From Pavlovales sp. CCMP2436 (Eukaryota; Haptophyta; Pavlovophyceae; Pavlovales), in NCBI GenBank assembly GCA_026770615.1, contig MU631518.1, positions 15,577 through 31,327 on the forward strand: DNA of 15,751 bases, read 5' to 3'. The position numbers and the translations under genes are program-made. Positions 1 through 6,856 of this stretch are shown here, one piece after another. The stretch's first letter is position 1. The number at the start of each line of letters is the position of its first letter. The notes beneath the pieces are model-generated. The model made no database searches and was not told the DNA's origin. It saw only the letters and a program-made list of their open reading frames with translations.

Positions 1-36
1 GACAGCAGCACGTGTGAGCGCCGAGCCCACACATCG

Positions 37-55
37 GGCAGCCGGGTACTGCCCG
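37..55. repeat. Short inverted repeat, 6-bp arms
   Basis: GGGCAG and CTGCCC flank a 7-nt loop in the GC-rich left edge. It falls inside the presumed intron of the minus-strand gene. It may be fortuitous. Confidence 0.3.
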
Positions 56-151
56 CTCGCTCGCGCCGTGCGAACGCGCATCTAGCGCGTAGGGCGCAAA
101 GCGACGTCGCGGCGCGCTGCACGCGCATGCGCGGGTTCTGCTGCTGCTCAC

Positions 152-356
152 CTGGGCACCACCGTCGTCCCCCCAGTCTCCGTCCTCCTCGCTCTCGCCC
201 ACCTGAAGTGCAAGAACAAGTCGCACAATCGCAGCACGACACAGCCAGCGGGCGGTCGGCACACCGCGGCAAATCGCCGGCCTTCGCAAGCCCACCTCGT
301 CCGCGCACGCCAGCGTCGCGCGGGCCTTGCGCGTGAGCACGCACCTGTGGTAACAT
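152..356 (-). CDS. Putative 5' end of an unidentified minus-strand gene (two exons, runs off the window)
   Basis: This is a gene model inferred from splice signals. On the minus strand an ATG at 356-354 opens a 12-nt coding exon (345-356, MLPQ), with an in-frame TAA upstream and no earlier ATG. It ends CAG before a GTGCGT donor, the same donor type as in the CHCH gene. The proposed intron (203-344, 142 nt) ends in a pyrimidine-rich tract and CAG. The second exon (152-202, 51 nt, both ends in phase) encodes VGESEEDGDWGDDGGAQ, an acidic Gly/Asp/Glu stretch, and stops at CAG before a GTGAGC donor at 151. The rest of the gene would lie left of the window. The AT-rich spacer beyond 420 would hold its promoter. 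Splice sites and phase are visible. Expression and function are unknown, and the protein is not recognised. A chance open exon is possible because the region is GC-rich. Confidence 0.38.
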
Positions 357-419
357 AGCTTGCGGACGTCGATGTTACACGAGAATGCTTTTGCAAATGT
401 AACAGCCGCGCAACAACGA

Positions 420-660
420 CCAAAGTAACCGATTCCTAAAAGACGAATTTATACGGAGCGTTCATATTAGTTAGAAATTCATCAGCCTTAATTTATAATT
501 AATCCAACTTTGCTTTAACGCGATTATTATGCGTTCGCATTTCTAAACATTTTGTTAACACTTTTTTAAAAAATAGTAGGGCTTTTACAGTTATTGTAAC
601 GTCCCAAACATCTAGTTTTCTAGTTTGTTCTAAACATAATTCGAAAGGGAAACATTAATA
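420..660. other. AT-rich spacer without a gene
   Basis: A stretch of about 240 bases with many A/T runs and no supported reading frame. It lies between the start of the putative minus-strand gene and transposon-like sequence, so it may contain that gene's promoter, but no specific element is identifiable. Confidence 0.5.
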
Positions 661-713
661 TCCTGGAAACCCGACTCTGAAGGGTCCAGCCGCTACCGCA
701 AGCGGGAACAGAC

Positions 714-995
714 GTGGTCCAAACCTTAGAGATTCATCGTGCAGGCCCAGACCCCAACCTACCTCACCCAGCCCATCCACTACCAAATCAAATAAAAAGT
801 GTACAATGGGCGCCACCAGCAGCACCAAGAACAGGTGCACGAAGACTCCGACAACAATCACTAATTACACTGATAAACACACCCAGACAAACAGACCTCG
901 GACCTACATCCATTCGCGTGATACACAGCAACATCGGCTCACACTATAGAGGAACCAAACCACTTATCCCAGGCCAACAACCACAACCACCTTAG
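714..995 (+). pseudogene. Possible N-terminal fragment of a LINE ORF2 (AP endonuclease start)
   Basis: A 93-codon open stretch beginning at a GTG codon with the AC-rich, Pro/Thr/Gln-rich composition seen in the retrotransposon ORF at 3789-6224. It ends with SIRVIHSNIGSHYRG and then stops. A hydrophobic strand followed by an Asn (IRVIHSNI) resembles the first strand of apurinic-type endonuclease domains at the start of LINE ORF2 proteins, where that Asn is catalytic. Nothing further of the domain follows, so if the match is real this is a 5' scrap broken shortly after the first motif. The match is a short pattern judged by eye. It could be chance. Confidence 0.22.
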
Positions 996-1035
996 ATGAG
1001 GAGAGAGTTTTTTTAAGATAAGTGGAGGATTATTG

Positions 1036-1097
1036 AGTCACCCCGCCGCCTGGGACTAGTCCAGGGGCTGGAGATTACCGCCCCCGGCGGTTAGGCG
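1036..1097. repeat. GC-rich nested inverted repeat
   Basis: An inner near-palindrome around CTGGGACTAGTCCAG sits inside outer CCGCCG/CGGCGG arms, giving a potential two-level hairpin in otherwise AT-rich DNA. It lies between the possible LINE fragment and the SINE-like unit. It may be a structured end or untranslated part of a mobile element. No function is assigned. Confidence 0.35.
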
Positions 1098-1204
1098 AGC
1101 TGCGCATTTTAGTGCACGTTATTTTATTTTTATACTAATAATTCAATCCCAAATTTTATATCCCAACAAAATTCAACTGACACCCAATACAGAAATTAGT
1201 TGAG

Positions 1205-1475
1205 GCTTGATCACTGATTCCTAGTCTAATGGTTTAGGACCCCAGCCCTTTGGATCGAAGTCGGGGGTTCGAATCCAATTCTTGGTCCCTTGCGTCTTTA
1301 GCCTCTTTAGGTGGGCACCCTTTGGTTAAGTCGGTTTGGCCCCGCGGCTCCCTTCCCGGCGTCTGGTTGAGCGCCGGGGAGGCGATTGAGACTTCGGACT
1401 GAAAAGATCGTCGTCTCTAGGCAAGCTGTCATAGGAAACGTCATTATGAAGTTATAACTTTTAATCAACCAAAAA
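1205..1475 (+). mobile_element. tRNA-derived SINE-like unit
   Basis: The head carries a good RNA polymerase III A box (TAGTCTAATGG, 1222-1232) and a perfect B box (GGTTCGAATCC, 1266-1276). They are 44 bases apart start to start, as in a normal tRNA gene without an intron, and the sequence is closest by eye to Glu/Gln-type tRNA. The predicted acceptor arms (1215-1221 and 1280-1286) do not pair and two of five T-stem pairs fail, so this is not a functional tRNA gene. A non-tRNA body follows, with a strong hairpin (1351-1382), then an A/T-rich end. Internal promoter, broken cloverleaf and unrelated tail fit a SINE. The 3' boundary is approximate and no second copy is present in the window. Confidence 0.45.
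1351..1382 (+). other. Hairpin in the body of the SINE-like unit
   Basis: An 11-bp stem with one G-T wobble (CCTTCCCGGCG paired with CGCCGGGGAGG) closes a loop of about 10 nt. It is the most stable small structure in this stretch and may fold the RNA of the surrounding SINE-like element. Confidence 0.45.
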
Positions 1476-1499
1476 ATGTGATACAAACAAAAAAGTCTT

Positions 1500-2126
1500 C
1501 AACCCAACTTCCCCGACGAGTTCGCCGGCGCGACCCCCCGTCCCCCCCGATCCCGCCCCGTCGACTCCGCGGACCTCGATCACAGCCCCACGAGGGGCGA
1601 GTAGGGGAGGCAGCTTACGCGCGCCGCCAACCCACAACCCGACAATCCCGGCCGTCTCGCCCTCAGCCCACGACTGTGCGAGCCACCTGCCAGCGTCTTC
1701 ACCCTCGCTCACACCGACCTCGTGGGAAGCGAGGCGCAGACCCAAGAAGGGCAGGCGGAGGCGCAGGCAAATCGTTCCCCAACCGCCACCCAAGACCCCA
1801 CCTCTTCCGCAGCCCACATTCCTGCAGTCTCTTCCGCCGATACCAATTTTGGGAAAAGTGAGACCGATACCAATTTTGGGAAAAGTGAGACCGATACAAA
1901 TTTTGGGAAAAGTGAGATATCGGCGCCGAATTTGGGATCAGTTCACAGGCGGGGTGCAGCCCCTCACTCTCCTCACCCTGCAGCCCCTCAACCCGTGCGG
2001 CGGACAAAACAGCCGCCTGGCCACTTGCTTACCGACCTATCCATAACCGGAAAGCCCTCTAAGGTTTTCAAGCCCCTGTACGACCCGGACCCGTTTTTCA
2101 TGCTCCACAGCATCCCACTCCCTTGA
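1500..2126 (+). pseudogene. Unassigned Pro-rich, possibly retroelement ORF remnant
   Basis: In one frame the stretch reads as Pro/Arg/Ala-rich protein, broken by a TAG near 1602 and then open to 2126. The open part contains three copies of the peptide DTNFGKSET (from 1837) and a Pro/His-rich tail. The opposite strand is also open over much of it, so coding status is uncertain. Its position between LINE-like sequences and its composition would suit a degraded gag-like or ORF1 region, but no domain (zinc knuckle, RNA recognition motif) is visible. It may equally be non-coding or a host exon. Confidence 0.2.
1837..1917 (+). repeat. 27-bp tandem repeat, three copies
   Basis: Three head-to-tail units at 1837-1863, 1864-1890 and 1891-1917. 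The first two are identical and the third has one C-to-A change, so the expansion is recent. The unit length is a multiple of three and encodes DTNFGKSET in the open forward frame. Confidence 0.9.
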
Positions 2127-2145
2127 TCCCACATGCTTAAAGGAT

Positions 2146-2360
2146 GTGGTGCTGAGCAAGAGATTGGAGCAGGGGTATGTCCATAACTTCGTCGCGATCT
2201 ACCGCGCTGAGCCACTGAACGGCCTCTCACCTATGAGCAGAAACAGTAACGGGTGGACAGCCCAGCCTGGAGTTAACGCAAAATCCTTACCTGGGCTTAT
2301 CATGGAGTTGCACAACGGAGGAAGGAAGGACAAATTTACGCGTGATCTCCATCGATGAAG
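2146..2360 (+). other. Short open stretch ending near a splice-donor-like site
   Basis: A 70-codon open frame with unbiased composition from about 2146. At 2353-2365 the sequence GATGAAGGTAAGACA contains a good eukaryotic donor (AAG before GTAAGA). It could be an isolated exon, but no acceptor partner or homologue is recognised. Beyond it the DNA is purine-rich and repetitive. Confidence 0.15.
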
Positions 2361-2458
2361 GTAAGACACATTTCTGACTTCAAAGCAACTGGAAGCAACA
2401 GATGATTTACCGGCCCAAGGACAACAAGCAGGAAATAAAGACGGACGAAAGTAAAACG

Positions 2459-2522
2459 GTGGGGGGAGGAGAGAAGGGGGAGGTGGGGGTGAGGGTGTGG
2501 GTGTGGTGGTGATGGGGACGGC
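2459..2522 (+). repeat. G-rich low-complexity tract with G-quadruplex potential
   Basis: Successive runs of three to seven G separated by short A/T-containing linkers over about 60 bases on the plus strand. The spacing meets the usual G3+N1-7 rule for quadruplex formation. A GGC microsatellite follows near 2630-2648. Confidence 0.7.
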
Positions 2523-2675
2523 GGCAGCGACAGCCGCAGCAGCTCGAGGGAACTGTCTGAGAAGGAGACGGCAAGCTGTGGTGTAAGGCGAACGTGGGCG
2601 GTTAGGATGAGGACAACAGCGGCGCATGGAAGGCGGCGGCGGCGGCGACAATGTGACAAGAACATCGGCGTGTCC

Positions 2676-2816
2676 GGCAACTCAACGATGTACTTTTATT
2701 GCAGTGGTGGTCAGGCAGGACAGGCGCAGCCGAAGAGCTGCTGGAACGGCGGATTCACTTGCAAAAGTGACGTCGTTATGAACCGACGATGATGAGAGGA
2801 CTCGAGCGGATTAAAC
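2676..2816 (+). repeat. Diverged direct repeat, copy 1
   Basis: This pairs with 3101-3226. Shared landmarks in the same order are an AACTCAAC block before CTTTTATT, GGCGCAGC, CGGATTCACTTGC, GTGACGTCG, GATGAGAGG and GAGCGGA followed by TAAA-rich sequence. Copy 1 carries an extra segment of roughly a dozen bases after GTGACGTCG. The 168-bp MITE is inserted right at its 3' end. The pair may be remnants of a short repeated element (for example terminal repeats of a small retroelement) or a local duplication. Confidence 0.6.
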
Positions 2817-2818
2817 TA

Positions 2819-2986
2819 CAGGGGATCGCGGGCAATAAGAACGGCGCTATTTGAGGCTGAGGTTGAGTTTCTTAGCAAATTACATACAAACAATGCTTAA
2901 ATTTGTCCTAAATTACATACAAGCAATGCAAAAAAAAGAGGCTCAGTTTCTTAACACGACAGTTTCTTATTGTCCGCGATCCCCTG
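2819..2986. mobile_element. 168-bp MITE with CAGGGG terminal inverted repeats, copy 1
   Basis: A non-autonomous DNA transposon. The left end is CAGGGGATCGCGGGCAATAA and the right end is its inverted complement with one mismatch. The terminal inverted repeats run about 23 bp and are flanked by TA on both sides (2817-2818 and 2987-2988). A second copy at 8885-9051 has the same ends and length. The interior has subterminal GAGGCTGAG / GAGGCTCAG blocks and no coding capacity. TA target duplication with CA-starting ends suits the Tc1/mariner-IS630 superfamily. That assignment is inferred; no transposase is in the window. Confidence 0.88.
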
Positions 2987-3100
2987 TATATAAATATATT
3001 CTCCGCCAAACGTACTTCGCAACTAGATACACACTATGAATGACGGTCAAGGTACACGGTGGTCCTGCCGCGGCGACGACGACTACGTTAAGCACTTTCG

Positions 3101-3226
3101 GTAAACTCAACAACGTGCTTTTATTTGTCATAGGCGCAGCTGAATGTACCTGCGTGCACGACGGATTCACTTGCGAAATGAAGTGACGTCGATGAGAGGT
3201 CGAACGAGCGGAATAAATTACACTAA
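3101..3226 (+). repeat. Diverged direct repeat, copy 2
   Basis: Partner of 2676-2816, about 430 bases downstream in the same orientation, with the same ordered blocks but lacking the extra segment. No MITE is inserted here, so it may show what the copy-1 end looked like before insertion. Confidence 0.6.
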
Positions 3227-3266
3227 TGTCTCATAAGGATCACACAATGGAGAGAACTTAAAGAGC

Positions 3267-3312
3267 ACCTCCTCTCTTTCCTCTCTCTCTCTCCTCTCAT
3301 CTCCTCTCCTAC
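3267..3312 (+). repeat. CT-rich microsatellite
   Basis: An imperfect (CT)n/(CCT)n pyrimidine tract. The stretch from here to about 3520 holds no supported gene. It includes a second purine-rich G tract near 3430-3460. Confidence 0.8.
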
Positions 3313-3521
3313 TACCACTCTTCTGGCCTGTTCTCGCCTCTCTTCCAACCGAGGCCACGCACAATTCATATTGTACCAGCAAACAGTCCGCATACACAGC
3401 AAGATCAGCGCATCCGCCGCATCCGCATGCGGGGGGGAGGGGCGGGAGGAAGGAGGGAAGCCTATGGCATCTGCTACGACTTCGTCACCAACTTCACCTC
3501 TACCACCCGCGCTGCTAGGGT

Positions 3522-3578
3522 CTGACGTCGACCAAGTCTGTGACTGGACACCGCCTGTTGAACCATGCTAAGCCGCTA
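3522..3578 (+). repeat. Dispersed ~57-bp repeat (family R1), copy 1
   Basis: It begins CTGACGTCGACCAAGTC and ends CTAAGCCGCTA. The same sequence occurs at 6588-6642 (plus) and 15513-15571 (minus). Copy 1 is followed by AT-rich GTATATTA, and copy 3 in its own orientation is followed by an (AT)n tract, as at the tail of a retroposed element. The family is unidentified. Confidence 0.8.
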
Positions 3579-4907
3579 GTATATTACCGATGGGATTAAC
3601 GTAGGGGGATTCTGGCTGGCGGTGTGTCACGTTCAAGTCAATATATTACTGACTGTTCTAAATTTTGTGTTGGTCTGAGCGCTGCGTCGCTCATTGCCTG
3701 CTGCGTGCCTTAGTCGGCTGCGCTGGCTTGGGTGCCACCGCGCGTGCCGATGGATCTCCGGTAGTGTACCCGGGCAATTAATATATGATACACCGCCTGT
3801 GAGGAGAAACCACAACTGTGCACCCTACATGTCGGGGTCGACGGTTCATTTATCAAACCTGATGGAAACGGCGAGGCTCGAGCAGCCGGTGCGGCGTGGT
3901 TTTACGTACTCCCATCACACCACATCCGCGACACGACACATGCCTCAGAGGCACATATCCTCACGTGCACATTCTCAGGCGATCAAACGGTTGTCAACGC
4001 AGAATGCAATGCGGTCACACTGGCCTTACAAGCACTGACTCACGAGCAAGAGCTATTCATCGGATGGGACCATGACACAGGCGTAAAACGCCTAGACTGG
4101 CACAGACGGCACCTAGACCGCAACCCCCTACCACACGGGTTAAGGGGTCCCACGAGCTATGATGCAAACCCTCACTTCTACCGCCTACTCAGCCTCAAAC
4201 AACGTGACGAGGCGCACGGACGCTACAGGAACGCGACTCACACGGTGGCTCACACCAAATCGAATGATGAAGTAGCCAGAATTATACATACCCCGGGAGC
4301 GGTACGTCACGATGACGCCTCGAGAGCTAGAATAGTGACAGCAGAGGCGCTAAAGAAAGTGACCCGGCTCTTCATCTCCACACGAGGCGACAACTGGCGC
4401 AGCCAGGCTGATTTGCCTCCCCACCTCCAACCCCCAGCTGTCATAAAGCTCGTGCAGAACGCATTGAGCGACTGGGGCTCAAAGGCAGTAGCAGTACACA
4501 GAGAAGCCACCACAGTACAGCTCACAAAAAACACGCTCACGGCCCATTGCTGGGCAATAGCGACCACTGCGACAGGAGACATCATCACATCCGACCAACG
4601 AGTAGCACGCCATGCGCTAATAGACAGAGTTGCGAGGGATCGCCTAGAGAAAAGAGGCCCCGTCAAACATGCCCCCGGCATAGGTAGAATGGCCAATGTA
4701 GAAGCCATGTGGTCAAAAGAAAGCACGACGACTCTGCGCCTCCCACGAGTTAGGGGCCAACAGCGACCCACGGAAAAGTACACCAAACACATGGCCAGAT
4801 TGATTCTCGGATCATACCGCCACAATGCCGAGTGGGCATTAAAATTTCCGGCGATGGCCACAACTAAAATTACCATTGACGGAAAGTCCGAAACAATGGG
4901 CCTCACC

Positions 4908-4967
4908 TGCTCTCTTTGCAAAGCACTCAACTCACAAGACACAAAGCGTCACTTATACTCCGAGTGC
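4908..4967 (+). other. CCHC zinc knuckle within the retrotransposon ORF
   Basis: Cys codons at 4908 and 4917, His at 4950 and Cys at 4965 give CX2C-X10-HX4C. The peptide ends RHLYSEC. Zinc knuckles of this form at the C-terminal side of LINE polyproteins bind nucleic acid. The order RNase H then CCHC supports the LINE assignment. Confidence 0.75.
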
Positions 4968-5360
4968 TCGTCAACGGGAAAGTACCGCCACGACCTCCAC
5001 CGCTCTTTCTGTAAGGAACTGTCCCCGCGCCTGGGATCCGCCAAATCAAAATCAATGGCGACACACATGATATCTCGGCCGGACTACTTCACAGGAAGGG
5101 TAGGATTAAGTGTCAAAGAAGAGCTCAGAAAGAAGGACCTCGACACCGGTGACGCACCCAAGCCCGGCGACTTACACTACACTCTCCTACGCCACAGCCT
5201 CAGCATGCACAAATCACGCGAAGCGGCAATCGAAGCATCAGCGGCTTCAACTAAGGACAATATATCTCTATACGACGCGTATAAGTTTAAGGTAGCCATG
5301 TGGGCCGTCCAGACAGCTGAGCGGGCAGCAAGGAAACTGAATCAAAACACAGCACTAGCG

Positions 5361-5639
5361 GCTATACCGCCTATACAATACGAGCTTATACCTCCAACGG
5401 ACAGCATCGCTCAAAACAAGGAACCATCAGCCTTACCTCCTATGCAGTATGAGCCCATACCCCCAACAGACAGCATCGCCCAAAACGAAGCCCCAGCGGC
5501 CATACCATTTCTGCGGTATGAGCCTATACCTCCAACGGACAGCATCGCTCAGTATGAGCCCATATCCCCAACGGCCATACCACCTATACAGCAAGAGCCC
5601 ATACCCCCAACGGACACCAGTGCACTGACCACCCCTGCC
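5361..5639 (+). repeat. Tandem coding repeat of 23 residues, four copies
   Basis: Units at 5361-5429, 5430-5498, 5499-5573 and 5574-5639 encode variants of AIPPIQYEPIPPTDSIAQN plus a few residues. Lengths are 69, 69, 75 and 66 bases, all multiples of three, so the frame is kept through expansion. The repeated PIPPTDSIAQ core is Pro-rich and probably disordered. Maintained frame and synonymous variation argue that the protein was translated while the array grew. Confidence 0.9.
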
Positions 5640-6349
5640 AAACGAAGATGCCTGATGCGCAACCAACCTACGAATAATGAAGATTCAATAACAGGTGTAA
5701 ACCCGACCATACCCTCCATGCAGCCGAAGCCTACCCTCAGGCCCAGCCGAGGCCAGCAACGCTTACGCACATCAAACGTGGAAAAACGCAACCAGAGACC
5801 GTCTCGAACCAAAACCTCATTACTACCAGAAGCAGCCAGTCCCACCGAACCCAAACCAGGACCAGCCAGTCCCGCCATAAACTACGAATCCGCAGCAGAC
5901 CCGTCACGCATGCACGCATTTATCTATGACAAGTCCTTCATATTCATGCACCACTCACGCACACTGCGCTCAGCAACCAAACGGGCCATTGAAACCGGCC
6001 AGTCACCCATGCTGTCACACCACTCGGGCGACAAAAAACTTAAGATCAAACATGAGCCAGCAAGCTCCAAGTCTTCAAAACGCAAACATGAGCCGCAACC
6101 CAAAGTCCTGCGCCCGATGCCTACCCCTGTCAAGGGGTGGGATAGAATGGGCCAGCAAATAAGCCGCGCATATTTGTGGTTTTTGCCCCCGGGCAAACAT
6201 CTCGACATATGCAAGCCAGGTTAGCGAGGAAGTAATGTTTGGGATGCGCGAAGGTGGGCCGCACTTGCAGACGGTGCTGCATTTTCAGACGCAGACGATG
6301 CGAGGGAGAGCAGTGGAGGTCGGTCAGCCCGCCAGCCGAGAGTCGTCAG

Positions 6350-6480
6350 TCGTCGATCGTCGTGTGGCTGAACTGATCAGCGGTGGGGACGGTATCCGTG
6401 TGCTCGGGGTGGATCCCTGGATCTGAGTGTTTTTCAACACTTAAATCCAGTGAGTTCCTCACGGTGACGGACGTTTAACT
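6350..6480 (+). repeat. Dispersed repeat family R2, copy A (diverged)
   Basis: It aligns by eye with copy B (6716-6856): a CGTGTG block, CTGATCAG or its variant, GTGGGGACGGTAT, CGTGTGCTC, GATC-GAGTGTTTTT/C-CAACAC, then GACGGACG. Copy A differs most in its second half. It lies just downstream of the retrotransposon ORF stop, in the same orientation as copy B. Confidence 0.65.
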
Positions 6481-6587
6481 AGAAACTTACACAGTACACG
6501 GATAGCGTTGTGTCAGGCTGATCGTGCGCGGTGCCATTGACTTATTTGATTTATTGAAAATATAATATCTACCATGGGACTAATGTG

Positions 6588-6642
6588 TGACGTCGACCAA
6601 GTCAGTGAGCGAACACCACCTGTTGAACCTCCTAAGCCGCTA
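6588..6642 (+). repeat. Dispersed ~57-bp repeat (family R1), copy 2
   Basis: It begins TGACGTCGACCAAGTCAGTG and ends CCTAAGCCGCTAA, with a few differences from copy 1. Unlike copies 1 and 3 it is not followed by an AT tail but runs into CCCCTGAGAGG and the antisense RNase H scrap. Confidence 0.8.
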
Positions 6643-6677
6643 AGCCCCTGAGAGGGCGTCGATCCCTGGGACGCGAG

Positions 6678-6716
6678 GATCCTGGCCACTTCGTCATCAG
6701 ATTTAGTGTGTGCCTT
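6678..6716 (-). pseudogene. Antisense scrap of a LINE RNase H C-terminus
   Basis: Read on the minus strand this encodes KAHTKSDDEVARI, almost identical to AHTKSNDEVARI of the plus-strand ORF (near 4248-4283). The match is only about 13 residues, bounded by family R1 on one side and R2 copy B on the other. It is the remnant of a second, inverted LINE copy or part of a composite repeat. Confidence 0.55.
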
Positions 6717-6856
6717 CACAGTCGATTGTCGTGTGTCTGATCAGCCATTAGCAGTGGGGACGGTATCGTGTGCTCTGCAAAGGTCCCTTGATCCGAGTGT
6801 TTTCTCAACACTCGGGTCCGGTGGAGACCTGTCTGGGGACGGACGTACTTCTCGAT
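6716..6856 (+). repeat. Dispersed repeat family R2, copy B
   Basis: The best-preserved copy. It contains GTGTGCTCTGCAAAGGTCCC, TTGATCCGAGTGTTTTCTC and GGGTCCGGTGGAGACCTG. Copy C (9793-9900, inverted) matches it closely across about 100 bases through GACGGAC and the following CTTCTCGATATTT. It abuts the antisense RNase H scrap. Confidence 0.75.

Larger units (their letters stand above)
3789..6224 (+). pseudogene. 5'-truncated LINE-type retrotransposon ORF: RNase H-like domain, CCHC knuckle, repetitive tail
   Basis: The frame is open from just after a TGA at 3786-3788 for 811 codons to TAG at 6222. It has no credible own start, and no endonuclease or reverse transcriptase is joined to it in frame, so it is the downstream part of a larger polyprotein. 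Residues about 10-170 look like RNase H. HVGVDGS supplies the first catalytic Asp (3840), NAECNAV the Glu (4002) before an ALQAL helix, GWD a candidate third Asp, and AHTKSNDEVARI resembles the C-terminal His motif. The final Asp is not clearly present. A zinc knuckle follows at 4908-4967 (CX2C-X10-HX4C), as after RNase H in several LINE clades. The tail is Pro/Ser/Lys-rich with four tandem repeats. Composition is AC-rich, unlike the GC-rich host genes. In LINEs RNase H removes RNA from the cDNA hybrid during integration. The long intact frame suggests recent decay or continued coding. Confidence 0.72.

Noticed and set aside
1215..1287. Functional tRNA gene
   Set aside because: A and B boxes are good, but the acceptor stem does not pair and the T stem is broken, so only a tRNA-derived unit is supported.
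2676..3226. CRISPR-like or ordinary LTR array
   Set aside because: There are only two diverged units with no spacer regularity, and no primer-binding site or TG...CA ends could be identified.
3694..4038. 114-codon frame overlapping the RNase H start
   Set aside because: The RNase H motifs (VDGS, NAEC) lie in a different frame that is open from 3789. This one has no recognisable content.
4307..4942. 211-codon minus-strand frame opposite the retrotransposon ORF
   Set aside because: It is a shadow of the plus-strand ORF, which carries the recognisable RNase H and zinc-knuckle motifs.
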